From a virus: DNA of 43,116 nucleotides. Under the pieces are notes generated by a model, which made no database searches, was not told the DNA's origin, and was given only the letters and a program-made list of their open reading frames with translations. Location of the stretch: the IMG/VR virus record IMGVR_UViG_3300042934_000203, positions 1 through 43,116 of that record; one strand, written 5' to 3'. The position numbers and the translations under genes are program-made. Positions 21,455 to 30,779 of the stretch are shown one piece after another. Within the stretch, counting starts at the first letter, position 1. Each line of letters begins with the position of its first letter.

Positions 21455-23729
21455 CGATATTCACCTGCGGCATTAAAGTAGTCAAGTGAAACGGCAAAGT
21501 TCCTTCACCTTTAATGACTACTTGACCTGAATAATCCCAACCAGTAATGAGGGTTATGTCGTGCAAATCCCCAGAGTACAATGCTGTTTGACTTAATGGA
21601 TACGGTAAGGAAACAAACGGCCCGCTTTCGCTTGTGCTGATATGACCACCTTGTGAGCCAAGGACTGTCAATGAAACACCATTAATGCTTTTCTTTCGGT
21701 CTGTTGTATTGCCTAAATCTACCTGTAATGATTTAAATAGCCAATCAAATCCTAACCCTACAGTAACTAGCGAAGCGGCTTTGTCGAGGACAATAGATCC
21801 GCTAGAAACTGTTTTAGTAGAGATAACACCGTCGGCTAAAACCTTAACCTGTTTCCCTTCTAGCCAAGTTAATCCGCTAACCATAGATGTAGGCGTTTCA
21901 TATGTCTGTGATGCGCCACAATCAACGCCAAAAAACTTCGCATTGCTCGTTACGTCCCTGCTAGCAAATATTTCTACAAAGCGTTTATCCGTTCCGCCGA
22001 TTGTCCGCTTGACAACGAAATAAATGTCATCTTGTTTGTCGCCAGGAATACAGGCAACACTTTCAAATATTCCGTCTGTGTAATGCTGCGCCCAAGCCCA
22101 AACGTCATGTTCTTTATGAAAAGTAAAAGACAGTAACGCACCGTCAGATCGAACAGCCCAAAGAATAGGAACAGGAGTTTGCTGAAACGACCAATCAAGA
22201 ATTTCGTAACCGTCAAACAAATGTTGAGCCATTACTGATAAGTCGCTTCCTGTGTAACCATCAACAGAATAATCATAGCCAATCGACCGAACCTGTCCGC
22301 TATTACGCTGTGAAAAAACAACCGAATTGCCTAGCACAACAGGCTCAACTTGTTCGTTTGTACCCCAATATGTCTGCTGATCCAGTTTCATGGAATCATA
22401 TGTTAATGAGCCATCAGGGCCTGTCTGTATTGTCCACTCGGAAGAATCGGTCAGGCATACTAATGCTTTAATTGGAACTAGCCATTTAACCGCATTAACC
22501 TGTCTACCTACTAGCCGTTGATAAATAGCATTGTCATCAACCTGCGGAATATCGCGCTGGAAATTCTCGTAGTCATCAATAACAGAAGGCCATATTCCGT
22601 TAGGCTCGTGTTTAGTCCCTGCAAATACTAGCCTGTTTTGGAAGAAGCAAATTGCTCCAGGCCAGCCGCGATAATCAGACCAATTACCTTCTGCCCACGA
22701 CTTAAAATTTGTAATAGGTTTATTAAAGTCTGTTTGCATAGTGGCGGTTACAACAGTAGGCGAAGTAAAACCAGAAACCTTGAAACACGCCCATGACTCT
22801 TGTCCTGATATATTGACTGTAATGTCTGCAGCATCAAGCGTGTTTGGTCTTGTAATACGTAAATAACAAGGCGAACTTTCTGAACCGGTTACGGTTCGGG
22901 TAGACGTGTCACTTGCAGTAGGCGCAATAGTTTTTAACTTAAACCAGGTAGTGCCTTCATCAACCGATTTTTCAATAAATACATTTGCTTCATCTAAATA
23001 GCCATTAGGGTTAACGATTATTTCCCAATCGCCATATGTTTTATAAGAGTCTGAAATAAAAGCTATACCGGCAACAAAGGAAGTTGTATAGGTTGCCGCA
23101 TAGGCTACATACCGAATCCCCCATATTGAACCAACATGAGAGGCATTAAATAACGCTGCACTTGCCGTTGCTATTGTACTTTCGTCCTTTAAAACCCATC
23201 CATTAGAATCAGCATCCGACAGCGTAAGCGTTATATCTGTCGTGTTCTCGTTCATTAGTGGGCCGTTGGTAAATTCGCACAGCTCCAATGTCCAGGCAGT
23301 ATGTCCTGTTCGAGTTAGCTTTCTCGGAGCATGGTTATTATGGACGATATAAAGCGTATCGGCTGATTGCTCAAAGCGCAATCCCCATATGTCAGCCAAA
23401 GGATAAGGCGTTATAACTTCATAGGCACTTGCGCCACTTGTTACTTGCCCACCATCTTTATAAAATCGAATATAATAATCACCAAACTCTAACATGTACG
23501 CCTGTGTAGTAGAAAAAACAAACTCCACAAGCCTAGATGCTTTTGTGGAGTCCTTTGTACTTGCTATGTATTTTGTTCCTGTTCTTGACCGTAGCCCACC
23601 GCGCGGCAAAACATACATATTTTTTATCTTCGCCGCGCCGATAGAGTATTTTTGCAGGTCAACCCTATGCCCTAATTCTGGACTTAACTCGCCAGCAGCA
23701 AAAGAAGGTTGAAATGTTGTTTGACTCAT
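21444..23729 (-). CDS. Tail nozzle protein (T7 gp12-like)
   Basis: 761 aa. The N-terminus (FQPSFAAGELSPELGHRVDL, then NMYVLPRGGLRSRTGTKYI) is the hallmark of the large podovirus tail tube/stabilisation proteins. A mostly beta propeller-like body follows. GGAGG lies before the ATG. It lies directly after the gp11-like gene, as in T7-type tails. Confidence 0.88.
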   Translation of the reverse strand: MSQTTFQPSFAAGELSPELGHRVDLQKYSIGAAKIKNMYVLPRGGLRSRTGTKYIASTKDSTKASRLVEFVFSTTQAYMLEFGDYYIRFYKDGGQVTSGASAYEVITPYPLADIWGLRFEQSADTLYIVHNNHAPRKLTRTGHTAWTLELCEFTNGPLMNENTTDITLTLSDADSNGWVLKDESTIATASAALFNASHVGSIWGIRYVAYAATYTTSFVAGIAFISDSYKTYGDWEIIVNPNGYLDEANVFIEKSVDEGTTWFKLKTIAPTASDTSTRTVTGSESSPCYLRITRPNTLDAADITVNISGQESWACFKVSGFTSPTVVTATMQTDFNKPITNFKSWAEGNWSDYRGWPGAICFFQNRLVFAGTKHEPNGIWPSVIDDYENFQRDIPQVDDNAIYQRLVGRQVNAVKWLVPIKALVCLTDSSEWTIQTGPDGSLTYDSMKLDQQTYWGTNEQVEPVVLGNSVVFSQRNSGQVRSIGYDYSVDGYTGSDLSVMAQHLFDGYEILDWSFQQTPVPILWAVRSDGALLSFTFHKEHDVWAWAQHYTDGIFESVACIPGDKQDDIYFVVKRTIGGTDKRFVEIFASRDVTSNAKFFGVDCGASQTYETPTSMVSGLTWLEGKQVKVLADGVISTKTVSSGSIVLDKAASLVTVGLGFDWLFKSLQVDLGNTTDRKKSINGVSLTVLGSQGGHISTSESGPFVSLPYPLSQTALYSGDLHDITLITGWDYSGQVVIKGEGTLPFHLTTLMPQVNIGGK

Positions 23730-23731
23730 AG

Positions 23732-24361
23732 CTACCTCCGCGCCGCCATAAAGCGATTCCCTAGATTAACAGGCTTATTGTTTTGCAATGCTTCCATGTG
23801 TTTAGCGTTTCTAACTGTAACATCATACATTTGTCCGCAATATTGAGCAACGCGAGTATCTTTTGCTAATCCTACAGCTATCATAGACGCTAATTTCCAC
23901 GCTATAGCTTCAATAAATGTAGAAGAAAACGCATTCGCGTCTTCGACATCGACAATATACTCGGCTTTTGCGTCTTTAATGTCACAAACTATGCGCTTTG
24001 CTGGCTCTCCATCAAGCACATAGACAATTTCAAACTCATTGGTCATGCCTTGCGATTCTGCGCCGTATTTAACAGAAATAATCCGCAAAGCATCATCAGG
24101 AAAAAGATACACATATCCATATTTAGCGTGTGTTTCCGGCGTTTCTTCGCTAGTTACTGCATCGATTATTACTGCCTGTTTTAAGGCTACATACGATTTT
24201 TTAGCAAAACTCCAAGGGAATTCTGCGAGAATAGATTCTCTAGCTATATTGTAAAACCGATCACAGAGAATAGATTCGGTTGTGTTGTCGGCAAAAGAAG
24301 TGATTGGTCTGGTATTTCCAATAAACGATAAAGCCAAGTTGCAAATGTCAAAATTATTCAT
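23732..24361 (-). CDS. Tail tubular protein A (T7 gp11-like adaptor)
   Basis: 209 aa. The opening (DICNLALSFIGNTRPITSF, then RFYNIARESILAEFPWSFAK) is diagnostic of the T7 gp11 gatekeeper family, which connects portal to nozzle. AAAGGGGTG precedes the ATG. It lies between cement and nozzle genes, the normal order. Confidence 0.92.
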   Translation of the reverse strand: MNNFDICNLALSFIGNTRPITSFADNTTESILCDRFYNIARESILAEFPWSFAKKSYVALKQAVIIDAVTSEETPETHAKYGYVYLFPDDALRIISVKYGAESQGMTNEFEIVYVLDGEPAKRIVCDIKDAKAEYIVDVEDANAFSSTFIEAIAWKLASMIAVGLAKDTRVAQYCGQMYDVTVRNAKHMEALQNNKPVNLGNRFMAARR

Positions 24362-24385
24362 ACTGCACCCCTTTATAAAGGATTA

Positions 24386-24405
24386 GGGAGGGTTTTACCC
24401 CTCCC
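24386..24405. terminator. Possible weak terminator after the cement gene
   Basis: Inverted repeat GGGAGGG / CCCTCCC with loop TTTTAC just downstream of the cement stop (24419). No proper U-run follows leftward, so it may be an RNA-stability hairpin instead. Confidence 0.35.
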
Positions 24406-24418
24406 ATCCCTGTTTTAC

Positions 24419-24826
24419 CTAGACAATCATGTTTGTTTGAATGGCAGTATCAACATAGGCGTTGAACTTGCCAGCGGTCAGGTCTCCAACAGCCGGAGTG
24501 ATAAGCACACGCACAAAACGCTTTACTGTAGCAGGAAGAGTAAACTCTAGCACCTGATAGCCAGCAACAAGGGTAGCTTTGCCAATGGCGGCAGTAGTGA
24601 ATAGGCTATTCGGGCTAGTAAAAGCGGCATCAACAGAATCTTGCACCGCAAAAGTTACTGTAGCTGCCACACCAGAAGTAACGGAGGCATTAACACTAAC
24701 AATCACCTTTTTGTCTTTTCCAGCACCGGCAACTCCAAAATCAATGATATCTGTTGAAGGAGTTGCCGCTGCAGTAGTAACAGCCTGAGCATTGGACATA
24801 ATCATTTCACGATCAAGAATAGCCAT
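24419..24826 (-). CDS. Capsid cement protein (Bbp16-like)
   Basis: 135 aa, Ala/Thr/Val-rich beta protein starting MAILDREMIMSNAQAVTTAA, then STDIIDFGVAGAGKDKKVIV, matching the Bbp16 cement family of Bordetella phage BPP-1. It is encoded right after the major capsid gene. AAGGAGG lies before the ATG. It should decorate and stabilise the capsid shell. Confidence 0.82.
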   Translation of the reverse strand: MAILDREMIMSNAQAVTTAAATPSTDIIDFGVAGAGKDKKVIVSVNASVTSGVAATVTFAVQDSVDAAFTSPNSLFTTAAIGKATLVAGYQVLEFTLPATVKRFVRVLITPAVGDLTAGKFNAYVDTAIQTNMIV

Positions 24827-24839
24827 TTATACTTCCTCC

Positions 24840-25847
24840 TTACGATACTACTGCTTCAGCAGAAGTAATTTTGTCAGACATGAATACTTGCCAGCCGTTG
24901 AGATATAACTCAGGAGCGCCGCCCATAACGTCACGGATGCTCAACTGATAACCAGCTTTATCACGCGCCATACGCTCTAGAACTCCGTAAGTCGCTTCAT
25001 TGCAATACCAAGCAAATTTATAGCCGTTTTTGTATTGCAGACGGTTTTTAACGGTAACAACAAAATCAAGCAGTTTCGGTGAAGTGTCGGTTCCGGATCC
25101 GAAAGAAGCCAGCGCAACAGTGTCAATATTGGCAATCCGGCCTAACATACGGTAATTTTCTACCGCAAGGCCAACCTGCCAGTTCACGTTTGAACAGTAA
25201 GCATAGTACGGATTTCCGTCGCCATCGGTAACACGTTGGCGCGGCGTTACAATGCGGTCAATACCTGCTTGCGAACCTTGCGGATAGAACAGGCTAGCTC
25301 CACCTTGTCCCCAACCGGCAAGATACAGCGAAGTAAGATTAGTAGAACCGCCAGCACTAACAATTTGATATCCTTTGTTGGTTTTAACAGAAGATAGCTT
25401 ATTGAGGCGAGTAGCCAGTCCGTCAATTGACAGAATGGATGCTTTTTGGTCGCCGTAGAAAAAGTCGTTTTCAAAGTCTTCCGTCATGGCGGCAATAGCA
25501 GCGTTTTCTTGACCAGTCATATAACCGGCTTGGTTTGGGTATTTTTCCAATAGGCGAAGGTCGATCTCAACGTTTGCTTCAAACATCGAACAAAGATCAA
25601 CAACGGGAATGTCAGTCTTTTTAGACTTGGCAACGCCGCTGTTATATGTACGCTTTGAAGCAGTTCCCTTTGTGGCTTGTTGGTTGGTTTGGTTGCCATT
25701 GGTCATATTGCCTTGCATGACAACAGAGGACTTTACAACAGGGCAAGACAATTCCAGGATAGGGATAATCTGAGCAGCAGAACCGTCAGGATTTAAGGAA
25801 TTTTTAAGGTCGCTCCAAGATACAGCTAATGCGTTATTAGTGGCCAT
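24840..25847 (-). CDS. Major capsid protein
   Basis: 335 aa, of the BPP-1/Bbp17-like podovirus capsid type (FENDFFYGDQKASILSIDGL, GASLFYPQGSQAGIDRI, DPK-type end with YLNGWQVFMSDKI). It lies between scaffold and cement genes and has no transmembrane or enzymatic features. The ribosome site GAGGAG lies 13 bases before the ATG. It is expected to be the most abundant virion protein. Confidence 0.9.
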   Translation of the reverse strand: MATNNALAVSWSDLKNSLNPDGSAAQIIPILELSCPVVKSSVVMQGNMTNGNQTNQQATKGTASKRTYNSGVAKSKKTDIPVVDLCSMFEANVEIDLRLLEKYPNQAGYMTGQENAAIAAMTEDFENDFFYGDQKASILSIDGLATRLNKLSSVKTNKGYQIVSAGGSTNLTSLYLAGWGQGGASLFYPQGSQAGIDRIVTPRQRVTDGDGNPYYAYCSNVNWQVGLAVENYRMLGRIANIDTVALASFGSGTDTSPKLLDFVVTVKNRLQYKNGYKFAWYCNEATYGVLERMARDKAGYQLSIRDVMGGAPELYLNGWQVFMSDKITSAEAVVS

Positions 25848-25866
25848 TTTTACAATTCATCTCCTC

Positions 25867-26502
25867 TTATTTAAGTCCAGGCCAGCGGTTATCTCCGTTG
25901 GCTTGCCTTGGAATACCTAGAACCGTTGTGTCATCTGCCGCATCGCGTGCAATCGCAGCAAGGGCAGTAAAAAACGGCTTAACAGCGTCCTTGTCGAATC
26001 CGGCAAGGGCAGTTAGAGCCGTGTGAAGATGTTCAGATTCGCCGCCATATTTTTTAAGCATGGCGTTGATCTGGCCAATGGACTTTTCGCCAATATCTTT
26101 GTCTTTCTTGATCTCGGCGAAAATTTCATCATAGTTCTTTTGGCAAGTGGCGTTTATGTCCTCGACAATCCTGTTCGCTACCCCTTGCACTGTCTGAGCG
26201 TGAAGATTTATTAGCTTGTCGGCCTGTTCGGAACTAACGCCCAATTCTTTCAATATTGGCATTGCCGCTTCAAAAGCTGCTTGATCAAGTTCCACGCCTT
26301 CAGGAAGTGTAGGTTTGTAGTCTGCAAGAAGGTCTTTACTTGCCTCTGTGTTGGCTTCTTTGGTTGTGGCGGTTGATTTATCCGCAGTTGCCGCTTCCTT
26401 TTCTCCTGTGGCCTCCTGCGCCGTTACAGTTGTATCTGCGGTTTCGCTTGCAGTTGCCGTTTCGGTGTTATCCTGTACGGCGACTGTATTTTCTTCTAAC
26501 AT
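25867..26502 (-). CDS. Capsid scaffold protein
   Basis: 211 aa. The N-terminal 55 residues are low-complexity Ala/Thr/Glu; the rest is helical and acidic (GVELDQAAFEAAMPILKELG, LINLHAQTVQGVANRI), ending in a basic tail (ANGDNRWPGLK). Position before the capsid gene and composition are typical of podovirus scaffolds. Its start overlaps the previous stop by one base. Confidence 0.8.
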   Translation of the reverse strand: MLEENTVAVQDNTETATASETADTTVTAQEATGEKEAATADKSTATTKEANTEASKDLLADYKPTLPEGVELDQAAFEAAMPILKELGVSSEQADKLINLHAQTVQGVANRIVEDINATCQKNYDEIFAEIKKDKDIGEKSIGQINAMLKKYGGESEHLHTALTALAGFDKDAVKPFFTALAAIARDAADDTTVLGIPRQANGDNRWPGLK

Positions 26503-26735
26503 TATTTAATCCCCCTCATATTTTTTAAGGTTTGAAACATATCCAACAGGATTTCGTCTGTTTGCTGATTAATCCACTCGTAGTCCCAAACCCAGCTTGG
26601 ATTATCTCGATCACTATTGTTTCGGTCTTGTCTAAGGACTCCACAATCTTCTAAAACAACACATTGTTGCATTGAAAACGGTTTATAATTATAGACAAGT
26701 GATTTCAAATCTTCCCTATCGAGATTTACAAACAC
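26502..26735 (-). CDS. 77-aa hypothetical protein upstream of scaffold
   Basis: The start is GTG at 26735 with AAGGAGG nine bases upstream. The protein is acidic, with Trp-rich middle (SWVWDYEWINQQTDEILLD). It follows a terminator hairpin and is the first gene of the scaffold-capsid group. No family recognised; a morphogenesis role is suggested only by position. Confidence 0.7.
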   Translation of the reverse strand: MFVNLDREDLKSLVYNYKPFSMQQCVVLEDCGVLRQDRNNSDRDNPSWVWDYEWINQQTDEILLDMFQTLKNMRGIK

Positions 26736-26763
26736 GACCTTTTGCCTCCTTAAATTTGAGCAT

Positions 26764-26789
26764 AAAAATAGCTGGGTGATTAGCCCAGC
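26764..26789 (-). terminator. Terminator between portal and capsid groups
   Basis: Read leftward, GCTGGG, loop CTAATCA, CCCAGC, then TATTTTT. It divides the packaging/portal genes from the scaffold/capsid genes, so capsid expression needs readthrough, antitermination or a second promoter. Confidence 0.65.
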
Positions 26790-26809
26790 GCAGATAAGAT
26801 CACCCCTTT

Positions 26810-27112
26810 CTATTGATACAACTCTGCTTCTTCCTCCATTTTGAGGATCAATTCAGGACAGGTTTTCTTGATTTCCTTAACAATGTCGTTAGCAACAGCC
26901 TGTTTCGCTGTTTTGCCATATACAGAAGCGTTTGTGTCGGCAATATTCTGGTTGTAAAGTAGCTTTTCAAGGATATAAAAAACAAAAGAACGCCCTGTTT
27001 GGGTGTCCATCTGCTTCTTAATCATGTTATCGAAACGATCCTGCGCTAACTGCGCTTGTTTTTCCTTAACATCAGCGTTTTTGTCGCTGATTTTCATAAA
27101 CGGATTAGCCAT
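26810..27112 (-). CDS. Bbp19-like small morphogenesis protein
   Basis: 100 aa, helical (RFDNMIKKQMDTQTGRSFVF, then YILEKLLYNQNI), of the size and position of the Bbp19 family encoded beside the portal in BPP-1-like phages. Its ATG overlaps the portal stop (TAATG). The exact role is unknown. Confidence 0.75.
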   Translation of the reverse strand: MANPFMKISDKNADVKEKQAQLAQDRFDNMIKKQMDTQTGRSFVFYILEKLLYNQNIADTNASVYGKTAKQAVANDIVKEIKKTCPELILKMEEEAELYQ

Positions 27113-28767
27113 TATTGCACTACCCCCAACACTTTAGACATTAGATTGTTAGTGTCAGTCGGTATATTGCCAGCTTTCTGAGCGATTTCAGCCATCGCAA
27201 GCCCTGTTTGTCCAATCTGCGCTGCTTGCTGCTGTTGCTGTTGTTGCGCTACCGCTTCTTGATAAGCTTCGTTTGAGCGCATCATGCTTGAAGGCGCACC
27301 AGTCAACTCAACCACTTCATCTAGCGTATTAGGAAAGTCAACTTTCAGTAAAATAGTAGGATCATATTGCGCCATCATACCGACATATTCCAGCGTTTGA
27401 CGAATAGGGCTGAGACCTACCATTTTTTGCGCTTGTGCTAACAGGCTGATATAGTCAGTATTGATTTCTTCTCCTTGAATCTCTTCCGGCGCTTCCGGAT
27501 ATACGCCAGCTTCTGCCGCATAGTCAAAAAGAATATCATCCAACTCGCCTAGCAACTCGGTATGAATGTTTTCGAGCGCCGCACCAAGAGCAAGCATTCT
27601 TTCACTTGCTATACTTCTGACTTCCTCTGCTGTCATATCCTTGTCTTGGCGCATACTAACAGCCATAAACAAATCAACAAAGAATTTGCGGCTAATCTGC
27701 TCTTTCTTGTCTTGAATAGATTGCCACATACTAGCCAAGTCGGGATTAACCGCAAATAACGCTTCAATTTTATTGTTCCCAACAGAGGAATTAGTCGGAT
27801 TAAAAGCACCAGGAGAACCATCTATTTGATTGTTTTCGAGAAGGTTACTGTCGCCTTGAGTTGGAGGATTAATGACCTTCTGCAATGCTTCATGATAGTC
27901 ATAAACCATCGTTTGAAGCTGCATACAGTCGCCTAATGCGTTACGCCCCGGGTTAAATTTTCCGTATGTTTCGCCACTGTTGACGCCCCATCGATAAGCA
28001 GCAAACGGCTTTCGCTTATAACCTCTAACCTGTAAGAATGTGTCGTTATTGCCTTCTTGTAAGTAGTAGGCAGACACATACTCCTTTTTGAATGGCGCTA
28101 TCTTTTGACTGTCAGGCTCGATAACGTGAATAACTGTGTGCTTGCCGCCTAGAGGATTGTCTTTAGTGATTGTTTTTATGACTGACTCAGGCAGTTTGTC
28201 CTCACCGAACTTGTCTTTCAGTTGAGCCGCATTGTACTCTAACTCGCGAAACAGCGTATCAACCTTACCCCTGCCATTAACACCAAGCCAATATTCACCA
28301 ACATTCAAGCAGGTATAGTGAACAACTGTGTCATAATCAAGATCGCCAATCACACAGCAAGTGCCGATAGTAATGGCATGTAGATAGGCAGAAAAGATGG
28401 ATTGATAGAAGTTAGAAGCTTGCAGTATATCGTAGTCAGTCTCTGTTACTTCATCTGTCCATACTCTAGCTTCTTGGATCTCATTCAATTTGCGTTTGCG
28501 AAGTTTGCGCCGTTTCCAAGGTCTAGAGGGAGATGAAACAGATGACCATATGCCAGTAGCGCATATCATGGCATAGTCTACAGGATTGCCATCATAAATC
28601 ACATCGTCAGTACGTGCGCCATCATCCTTAGTGTCTGTATTGAGATAACCCTTTAAGTCAGGAGCAATATGGTCCATGATTGCTTGCCAAGTAGGTTCAT
28701 AGGACTTTCGTATGTCCTTGAGTTGAGTTAGTTTGTTATTGTAATACTGAATTGCTTCTTTACTCAT
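27112..28767 (-). CDS. Portal (head-tail connector) protein, T7-like
   Basis: 551 aa of the T7-type head-tail connector family: YYNNKLTQLKDIRKSYEPTW at the start, IWSSVSSPSRPWKRRK, then KNFFVDLF-like and MTAEEVRSIASERMLALG. A Gln-rich tail (QQQQQQQAAQIG) precedes the end. It forms the dodecameric DNA gate at the capsid vertex. It lies between terminase and capsid genes. Confidence 0.92.
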   Translation of the reverse strand: MSKEAIQYYNNKLTQLKDIRKSYEPTWQAIMDHIAPDLKGYLNTDTKDDGARTDDVIYDGNPVDYAMICATGIWSSVSSPSRPWKRRKLRKRKLNEIQEARVWTDEVTETDYDILQASNFYQSIFSAYLHAITIGTCCVIGDLDYDTVVHYTCLNVGEYWLGVNGRGKVDTLFRELEYNAAQLKDKFGEDKLPESVIKTITKDNPLGGKHTVIHVIEPDSQKIAPFKKEYVSAYYLQEGNNDTFLQVRGYKRKPFAAYRWGVNSGETYGKFNPGRNALGDCMQLQTMVYDYHEALQKVINPPTQGDSNLLENNQIDGSPGAFNPTNSSVGNNKIEALFAVNPDLASMWQSIQDKKEQISRKFFVDLFMAVSMRQDKDMTAEEVRSIASERMLALGAALENIHTELLGELDDILFDYAAEAGVYPEAPEEIQGEEINTDYISLLAQAQKMVGLSPIRQTLEYVGMMAQYDPTILLKVDFPNTLDEVVELTGAPSSMMRSNEAYQEAVAQQQQQQQAAQIGQTGLAMAEIAQKAGNIPTDTNNLMSKVLGVVQ

Positions 28768-28771
28768 AGCA

Positions 28772-28966
28772 TCATGTTCCTAACTGTGTTTTCTTAGTAG
28801 GCGCAGCATCTGTAACACCCATACCGCTAGTTGCAATGGTAGATGTAAAGCCTTTTCGCTTCTTCTGCTGTTCTGTGACGGTTGAATCCTCTTTACTAAC
28901 TGCTTCTTCTTTTGTTGGCATTGCTACCTCTTTTACCTTTGGAGTTTTGAATAATGCACCACACAT
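28772..28966 (-). CDS. 64-aa conserved-type small protein between portal and terminase
   Basis: Polar, Lys/Glu-rich N-terminal half and a conserved-looking end (KGFTSTIATSGMGV, then KKTQLGT), a pattern seen in tiny virion proteins next to portals. GAGGTGATTAAAT precedes the ATG. Function unknown. Confidence 0.72.
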   Translation of the reverse strand: MCGALFKTPKVKEVAMPTKEEAVSKEDSTVTEQQKKRKGFTSTIATSGMGVTDAAPTKKTQLGT

Positions 28967-28972
28967 ATTTAA

Positions 28973-30256
28973 TCACCTCACACGTTTAAATGGGTTATAT
29001 CGTGACTTAGCACGACTCTTTACATCATAGGCTTGCTTTGTCTTGCCCATTTCTTGTTCTAAGCCATAGCGAATAGAGTCAATAATATGATTATTTTTGT
29101 CTACAGGCTCAGGCAATACATTACCATCTTTGTCCTCTCGCCATTTATAGACTGTAAACTCATTGATAGCATCTTTGAGTCGGTAATCAATGACGATTTG
29201 TAATGTCTGCAACCACTGTATTCCAAAGTTAACGCTGTCCTTGCCTTTGGTGCATGGTGTAGCTGTCACTCCATATTGCCGCAACTCTTGTATATTAAGT
29301 GGAGCAGCACAATCGCAAGTAATTACAGCACGGCCTATCAGATTCTTGATTTCTGTGGCCAGTAAATCATTGGTCATGCCATAACAATACTTAGCATCTA
29401 GTAGATAAAGAGTCATAGATTGACGGTCATAGTGCATATGCGTTATCGCTGATGGATCTGCCGCAAAGCCAAAGTCTAAACCATTTTGGAACGTAGAAAA
29501 AGACTTAGCTTTTTCGGCTAAGTCCTCAATACGCCAATTAGTGAATATTACTTTGCCCAATGTGCCCCACATGCCCAACAGGTAAACATCGCGATAATAC
29601 TTATCTTTAGTAGCTTCTAACCGCACAATATCATCAGGCGTTAAGAATTGATTATCCTTATATGTAGTCTTTAAGATTGATATATTTTCATCTTTGTAGA
29701 ACGTAACATTATCTGTCCATCTGCCTCTAAAGTGGTTTGTATATATCCAATGTGTCATATAGATAGGGTTGAATGATAGGATAATGCGCTTCTTAACTTT
29801 GCTTTGCCCTCTAAGGCGTTTGTCTAATTGTTGTATATCCTCGTATTCTGATTCCGTTGCTTCTTCAAACCAAATATCAGTTATAACGCCTTGTGAAGGA
29901 GTTATTGACTTAACCTTCTCAGGATCATCCAGGCCACAGAAAACAATCTGATAACCATTAGAACAAGTGATAATTAAGTCAGTCATGTTAACCGTGAACA
30001 GTTTACCAACCTTGAAGAATGATATAGCCTTCTGTATTTCATTGAACACTGACCGCTTTAATGTATTGGCGACCTTACGAATAACTAAGTAATTATGACC
30101 ACCTTTGAGCATATCCAGCACGCATCTTTGAGCTAAGAAATATGACTTACCAGAGGATGAACCGCCATAATATATCTCTAGCGGTGCAATCCAGCCAAGA
30201 TAAGGCTTGTAGACAGGGTTAAATACTTTAGGATCTATTGTTAGGTTGACTTTCAT
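28973..30256 (-). CDS. terL: Terminase large subunit (PBSX-type)
   Basis: 427 aa from the ATG at 30256 (GGAG eight bases upstream); the longer frame to 30289 starts inside a terminator hairpin and is unlikely. The ATPase carries Walker A GGSSSGKS (about residue 31) and Walker B ITDIWFEEAT (about 145). The nuclease carries GLDFGFAADPSA (about 277) and NHIIDSIRYGLE near the end. It packages DNA with the small subunit at 30.8-31.2 kb. Confidence 0.95.
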   Translation of the reverse strand: MKVNLTIDPKVFNPVYKPYLGWIAPLEIYYGGSSSGKSYFLAQRCVLDMLKGGHNYLVIRKVANTLKRSVFNEIQKAISFFKVGKLFTVNMTDLIITCSNGYQIVFCGLDDPEKVKSITPSQGVITDIWFEEATESEYEDIQQLDKRLRGQSKVKKRIILSFNPIYMTHWIYTNHFRGRWTDNVTFYKDENISILKTTYKDNQFLTPDDIVRLEATKDKYYRDVYLLGMWGTLGKVIFTNWRIEDLAEKAKSFSTFQNGLDFGFAADPSAITHMHYDRQSMTLYLLDAKYCYGMTNDLLATEIKNLIGRAVITCDCAAPLNIQELRQYGVTATPCTKGKDSVNFGIQWLQTLQIVIDYRLKDAINEFTVYKWREDKDGNVLPEPVDKNNHIIDSIRYGLEQEMGKTKQAYDVKSRAKSRYNPFKRVR

Positions 30257-30272
30257 CTGATCAACTCCAAAT

Positions 30273-30302
30273 AAAAAGCCAACAGGCATTTACCTGCTGG
30301 CT
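30273..30302 (-). terminator. Terminator just upstream of terL
   Basis: Read leftward, AGCCAGCAGG, loop TAAATG, CCTGTTGGCT, then TTTTATTT: stems of 5 and 4 bp around one mismatch. It ends the short transcript carrying the 53-aa gene, 17 bases before the terL start, so terL needs readthrough or antitermination. Confidence 0.72.
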
Positions 30303-30335
30303 GAGTCATATATTCTACTAGCCGAAATTCACTCG

Positions 30336-30363
30336 CCCTGCTCTATAGTCGTAAGGAGCAGGG
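30336..30363. terminator. Hairpin downstream of the 53-aa gene
   Basis: CCCTGCTC and GAGCAGGG (8 bp) with a 12-base loop; the following TATTCTTTT suits rightward termination, while leftward there is no U-run. It may be a stability element. Confidence 0.4.
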
Positions 30364-30374
30364 TATTCTTTTGT

Positions 30375-30536
30375 TCATTTCTTACTCTTCAGCTCATTCA
30401 CAACATCAGTCAGTTCATTAACCTTGTCAATTAATACATTGCATATCATCGCTAAATTTCTGCAATCTCTACGCGAGTCGTGGAAGATACTAGAGGCAAC
30501 ATCAAGATTAAGCTTCACACTAATATTCTTTATCAT
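30375..30536 (-). CDS. 53-aa helical small protein
   Basis: Starts MIKNISVKLNLDVASSIFHD, then a helical end (VLIDKVNELTDVVNELKSKK). The ATG at 30536 has a weak GGGGATG upstream, and the intergenic motif copy 3 (30551-30574) lies directly before it. It resembles short ribbon-helix-helix or leucine-zipper-like proteins; not recognised. Confidence 0.5.
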   Translation of the reverse strand: MIKNISVKLNLDVASSIFHDSRRDCRNLAMICNVLIDKVNELTDVVNELKSKK

Positions 30537-30550
30537 CTAAACAACATCCC

Positions 30551-30574
30551 CAATCTAGGCATAAGAAAAGGACG
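30551..30574. repeat. Intergenic motif copy 3 (CAATCTAGGCAT ... GGAC)
   Basis: Shares CAATCTAGGCAT exactly with copy 1 (11110-11121) and GGAC at almost the same spacing. It overlaps the terminator at 30566-30592 and precedes the 53-aa gene. Confidence 0.45.
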
Positions 30575-30592
30575 CAACCAACAGTTACGTCC
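30566..30592 (-). terminator. Terminator after the terminase small-subunit unit
   Basis: Read leftward, GGACG-TAAC and GTTG-CGTCC form an imperfect hairpin followed by TTTTCTT. It separates terS from terL, giving terS its own transcript end. Confidence 0.55.
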
Positions 30593-30686
30593 GATAATAT
30601 TCATTATGTTCTACTAACAATCCAGTCAAATCAATGCTTGCAGGGTTTTAACTATTTCATGTTAACAATAATTAAGGTTTAGTTTA

Positions 30687-30755
30687 CTATAACAGTAAAA
30701 TATATAGCCAAAAGAAGAAGAATGCAGGCCATAAAATATAGTTGTTAGGACTCAT
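30687..30755 (-). CDS. 22-aa hydrophobic peptide (tentative)
   Basis: GGGAGAG lies seven bases before an ATG encoding MSPNNYILWPAFFFFWLYIL plus two more residues, almost all transmembrane. It lies in the 240-base gap after terS. It could be a leader peptide or membrane microprotein; its shortness makes it uncertain. Confidence 0.3.
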   Translation of the reverse strand: MSPNNYILWPAFFFFWLYILLL

Positions 30756-30779
30756 TATACTACTCTCCCTCGCTGATTG

